Source: Maniola hyperantus (Eukaryota > Arthropoda > Insecta > Lepidoptera > Nymphalidae). Taken from it: a DNA stretch of 64,000 nt. This document shows, one piece after another, positions 62,241-64,000 of this stretch. How positions within the stretch are numbered: the first letter of the stretch is position 1; every line of letters starts with the position of its first letter. A program made the translations under genes and the position numbers. Under the pieces are notes generated by a model. The model saw only the letters and a list, made by a program, of their open reading frames with translations. It did no database searches and was not told the DNA's origin. Where the stretch lies: positions 14,270,662-14,334,661 of the forward strand of contig NC_048541.1 in assembly GCF_902806685.2 (NCBI RefSeq), given 5' to 3'.

Positions 62241-62727
62241 TAATTAACCGTGATAATATGAATATACAGAAAAAGTTCCTTAAGTTTGAGTTCTAGAACA
62301 TTTGTTGAAGTAACAAAAATTACACTAATGGATGGATGAAGTCGTTGCTTGGTACCTACAATATTAATTCACTTTGAACACTTTCTGACTCTTAATAAAT
62401 TAGGCGGGCAGGAACACTGCAGCATCAGGATTAAGGAGTTGGATCCAGAATTTTTATGGGATCACCACGGAAACTTCTACAGTTGATTAAAAAAAAGTTT
62501 TCCAAATCGATCCAGAAACCTCGAAATAATCAGTGTACTTACATACATAAAAAATAGGCTGAATTGAGAACCACCTAATTAAAGATTTTGCTAAAAGTAA
62601 TAAAATAAAAGATTTGGCGTCGATTCTAATGTTTTTCTCTAAGTATCTGCATCTTTTTCTTTTTAGTATAGCTAAAAAAGGACGGAAAATGAATTTTAAA
62701 TCTAATAACGCACTTTGCAAAATTAAA
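62241..62727. other. Unassigned stretch
   Basis: Nothing recognised; a 77-codon minus frame (62487-62720) has no known domain. Confidence 0.4.
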
Positions 62728-62875
62728 CAATAGGCTCACGACTGGCATTTAAAGTCATGAGGTTTGACAGGTCAAAATTAAATTAAATTTGTCTGTCCTT
62801 TTTGTTTCAAGTACATTGGTAAGAAATAGATGCGAATACTCTGATTGAGTTGCGCTAAGAATCAGTACCAATATT
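62728..62875. repeat. Dispersed repeat (partner 36318-36480)
   Basis: AATAGGCTCACGACTGGCA, ATGAGGTTTGACAG, AAGAATCAGTACCA in the same order as at 36318. Confidence 0.65.
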
Positions 62876-63224
62876 TTCCTATCACATCCGACGTTAAGGC
62901 TAAAATATCCCGCATGGTATCGAAAAGACCCCTATTCAAATACCAGCGCACATCACGCGGGTTGTTTTATGCTAACTCGGCTGAATTTCGAGTCAAGCAC
63001 CGATAGATAGCTCCCGAAAACTGGGATAGCTTTCACGAAAATATCCGGTGGGCTTAAAATGTTTGAAAGGACTTGCTAGTCAGAGAGCCGGTGCAAATAA
63101 TTTATAAGTGATGTCATCGTTCAGATTAAGTAGGTACCTAACTTTAAAAATCCTTCCAAGAAAAAATATTTATATTTAAAATCTAATCTTAGCGTTTAAA
63201 ATATCGTGAGTGATATCGCTAAGC
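62876..63224. other. Unassigned stretch
   Basis: Nothing recognised. Confidence 0.4.
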
Positions 63225-63418
63225 TGTGCCGCCAAGTGATATAAAATATCCCTTGGCGGTACGGCTATGCCGGTAGTGTGGTAACTAGCCACGGCCGTAG
63301 CCTCCCATCAGACCAAAAATTTAGATATTATTTAATTCCTAACCCCTGCCAGGAATCGAACCCGGGACCTCCACTAATTAGACCACAGCGCTTACCACTG
63401 CGCCAGGGAAGTCGTCAA
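63225..63418 (-). mobile_element. SINE-A 5' half
   Basis: CCGGTAGTGTGGTAACTAGC, B box in AGGAATCGAACCCGGG, and CACTGCGCCAGGGAAGTCGTC head. The 3' half is missing. Confidence 0.85.
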
Positions 63419-63437
63419 AAGTTCTTCAAGCAAAGAC

Positions 63438-63617
63438 CGGAACGCTAAATCGCTTGGCGGTACGGATTTGCCGATAGGGTGGTAACTAGCCACGGTCGAA
63501 GCCTCCCAGCAGGCCTGACAAGAAATTGTAAAATTCCAAACCTCTGCTAGGAATAAAATTCATGACCTCCCACTAATAAGACCATAGTGCTTACCACTGC
63601 GCCAGGGAGGTCGTCAA
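63438..63617 (-). mobile_element. SINE-A 5' half, second in tandem
   Basis: CCGGAACGCTAAATCGCTTG through CACTGCGCCAGGGAGGTCGTC. Box B has decayed (AGGAATAAAATTCATG). Both halves lack the same 3' region and lie in the same orientation. Confidence 0.82.
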
Positions 63618-63622
63618 AAAGC

Positions 63623-63753
63623 CTATAGTCGACGCATTTTAAACTGAGTCGTCGAGTTATCTGTCTGTTTCGCTCGCACTTACCTACGACCTGTAAGTGC
63701 AAACGAAACAGACAGATAACTCGACGACTCAGTTTAAAATGCGTCGACTATAG
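63623..63753. repeat. 131-bp near-perfect hairpin
   Basis: Arms 63623-63683 and 63693-63753 match at 59 of 61 positions around a 9-nt loop (CTACGACCT). The arms begin CTATAGTCGACGCATTTTAA and contain TTATCTGTCTGTTTCG. It abuts the end of SINE-A by 5 bp. MITE-like, but no target duplication was found. Confidence 0.9.
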
Positions 63754-64000
63754 CTAGCCACCACCACCTCCTTGACTATAAATATGCCATACTGTGGTGT
63801 TAATGGCTGATGGCTATCTTCGTTTTCGTGGAGCGCCGCGCTGTGTTGTGAACCGACATTATAATCCAGCTTAAAAGCCTTTGAAACTGAGGCTTTGGAA
63901 GTTTGTTCGCAACGCATTGAACTAAGATCTCTGCTCTATAACAGCCAATTAACTGTTGGCTCAAAGCTTTTCATCAGGCTCAGGGCTTTTATTCTGTTAC
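63754..64000. other. Unassigned stretch to window end
   Basis: GGTGTTAATGGCTGATGGCT (63794) is a diverged copy of sequence at 52107. Nothing else recognised. Confidence 0.4.

Overview
The window looks like non-coding DNA from a moth or butterfly (Lepidoptera). This rests on its AT-rich composition and on many copies of repeat types I recognise as lepidopteran: short Helitrons ending ...GTCGCGGGCATCAGCTAGT, three tRNA-headed SINE families, RTE-like and Jockey/CR1-like LINE 3' ends, and a repeat with an internal GTCT microsatellite. I find no complete protein-coding gene, rRNA or functional tRNA. All long open frames lie in repeats or carry no recognisable domain. There is one 100-N assembly gap (24671-24770). 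The stretch is most likely intergenic or inside very large introns; one small exon-like segment (25523-25563) would fit the intron reading.

Labels used here are local. Hel-1, Hel-2 and Hel-3 are short Helitrons with different bodies but related 3' ends. SINE-A has a TGGCGCAGTGG A box. SINE-B has a CCTAGTGG head and a CAT-repeat tail. SINE-C has a tRNA-Phe-like head. The GTCT element starts TTTTTAGGGTTCCGTACC and ends near CGCACTTGGCCGG. The K element has TACAG-GTGTAACC inverted ends. The D repeat is bounded by CCATCGATATAAATG and TATAAGTCAATGG.

Layout. 0-5 kb: GTCT elements, Hel-2 and SINEs. 5-8.5 kb: mostly unassigned AT-rich DNA. 8.5-14 kb: a K element split by a solo LTR with a 5-bp target duplication, a 57-bp minisatellite, LINE 3' ends, and a long foldback with a nested MITE. 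14-24 kb: a 44-bp array and many Hel-1 and RTE fragments. 24-30 kb: tandem hairpins, the gap, the exon-like segment, a Hel-2 inside a MITE, and a 194-bp tandem array. 30-40 kb: SINE-A, LINE C-terminal fragments, MITEs, and GTCT elements split by other insertions. 40-45 kb: a roughly 340-bp tandem array. 45-52 kb: a hAT-like MITE with a perfect 8-bp target duplication, a C-rich tract in a SINE-B, and an RTE fragment with a GAA tail. 52-64 kb: GTCT elements, a strong 0.2-kb-core direct duplication, more RTE and SINE pieces, and a 131-bp near-perfect hairpin.

Nothing here works as an operon or pathway. What is informative is the insertion history: at least eight nested insertions can be read directly, some with target duplications, giving relative ages. 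The most unusual signals are the clean short palindromes, the shared Helitron 3' ends, the satellite arrays and the exon-like segment.
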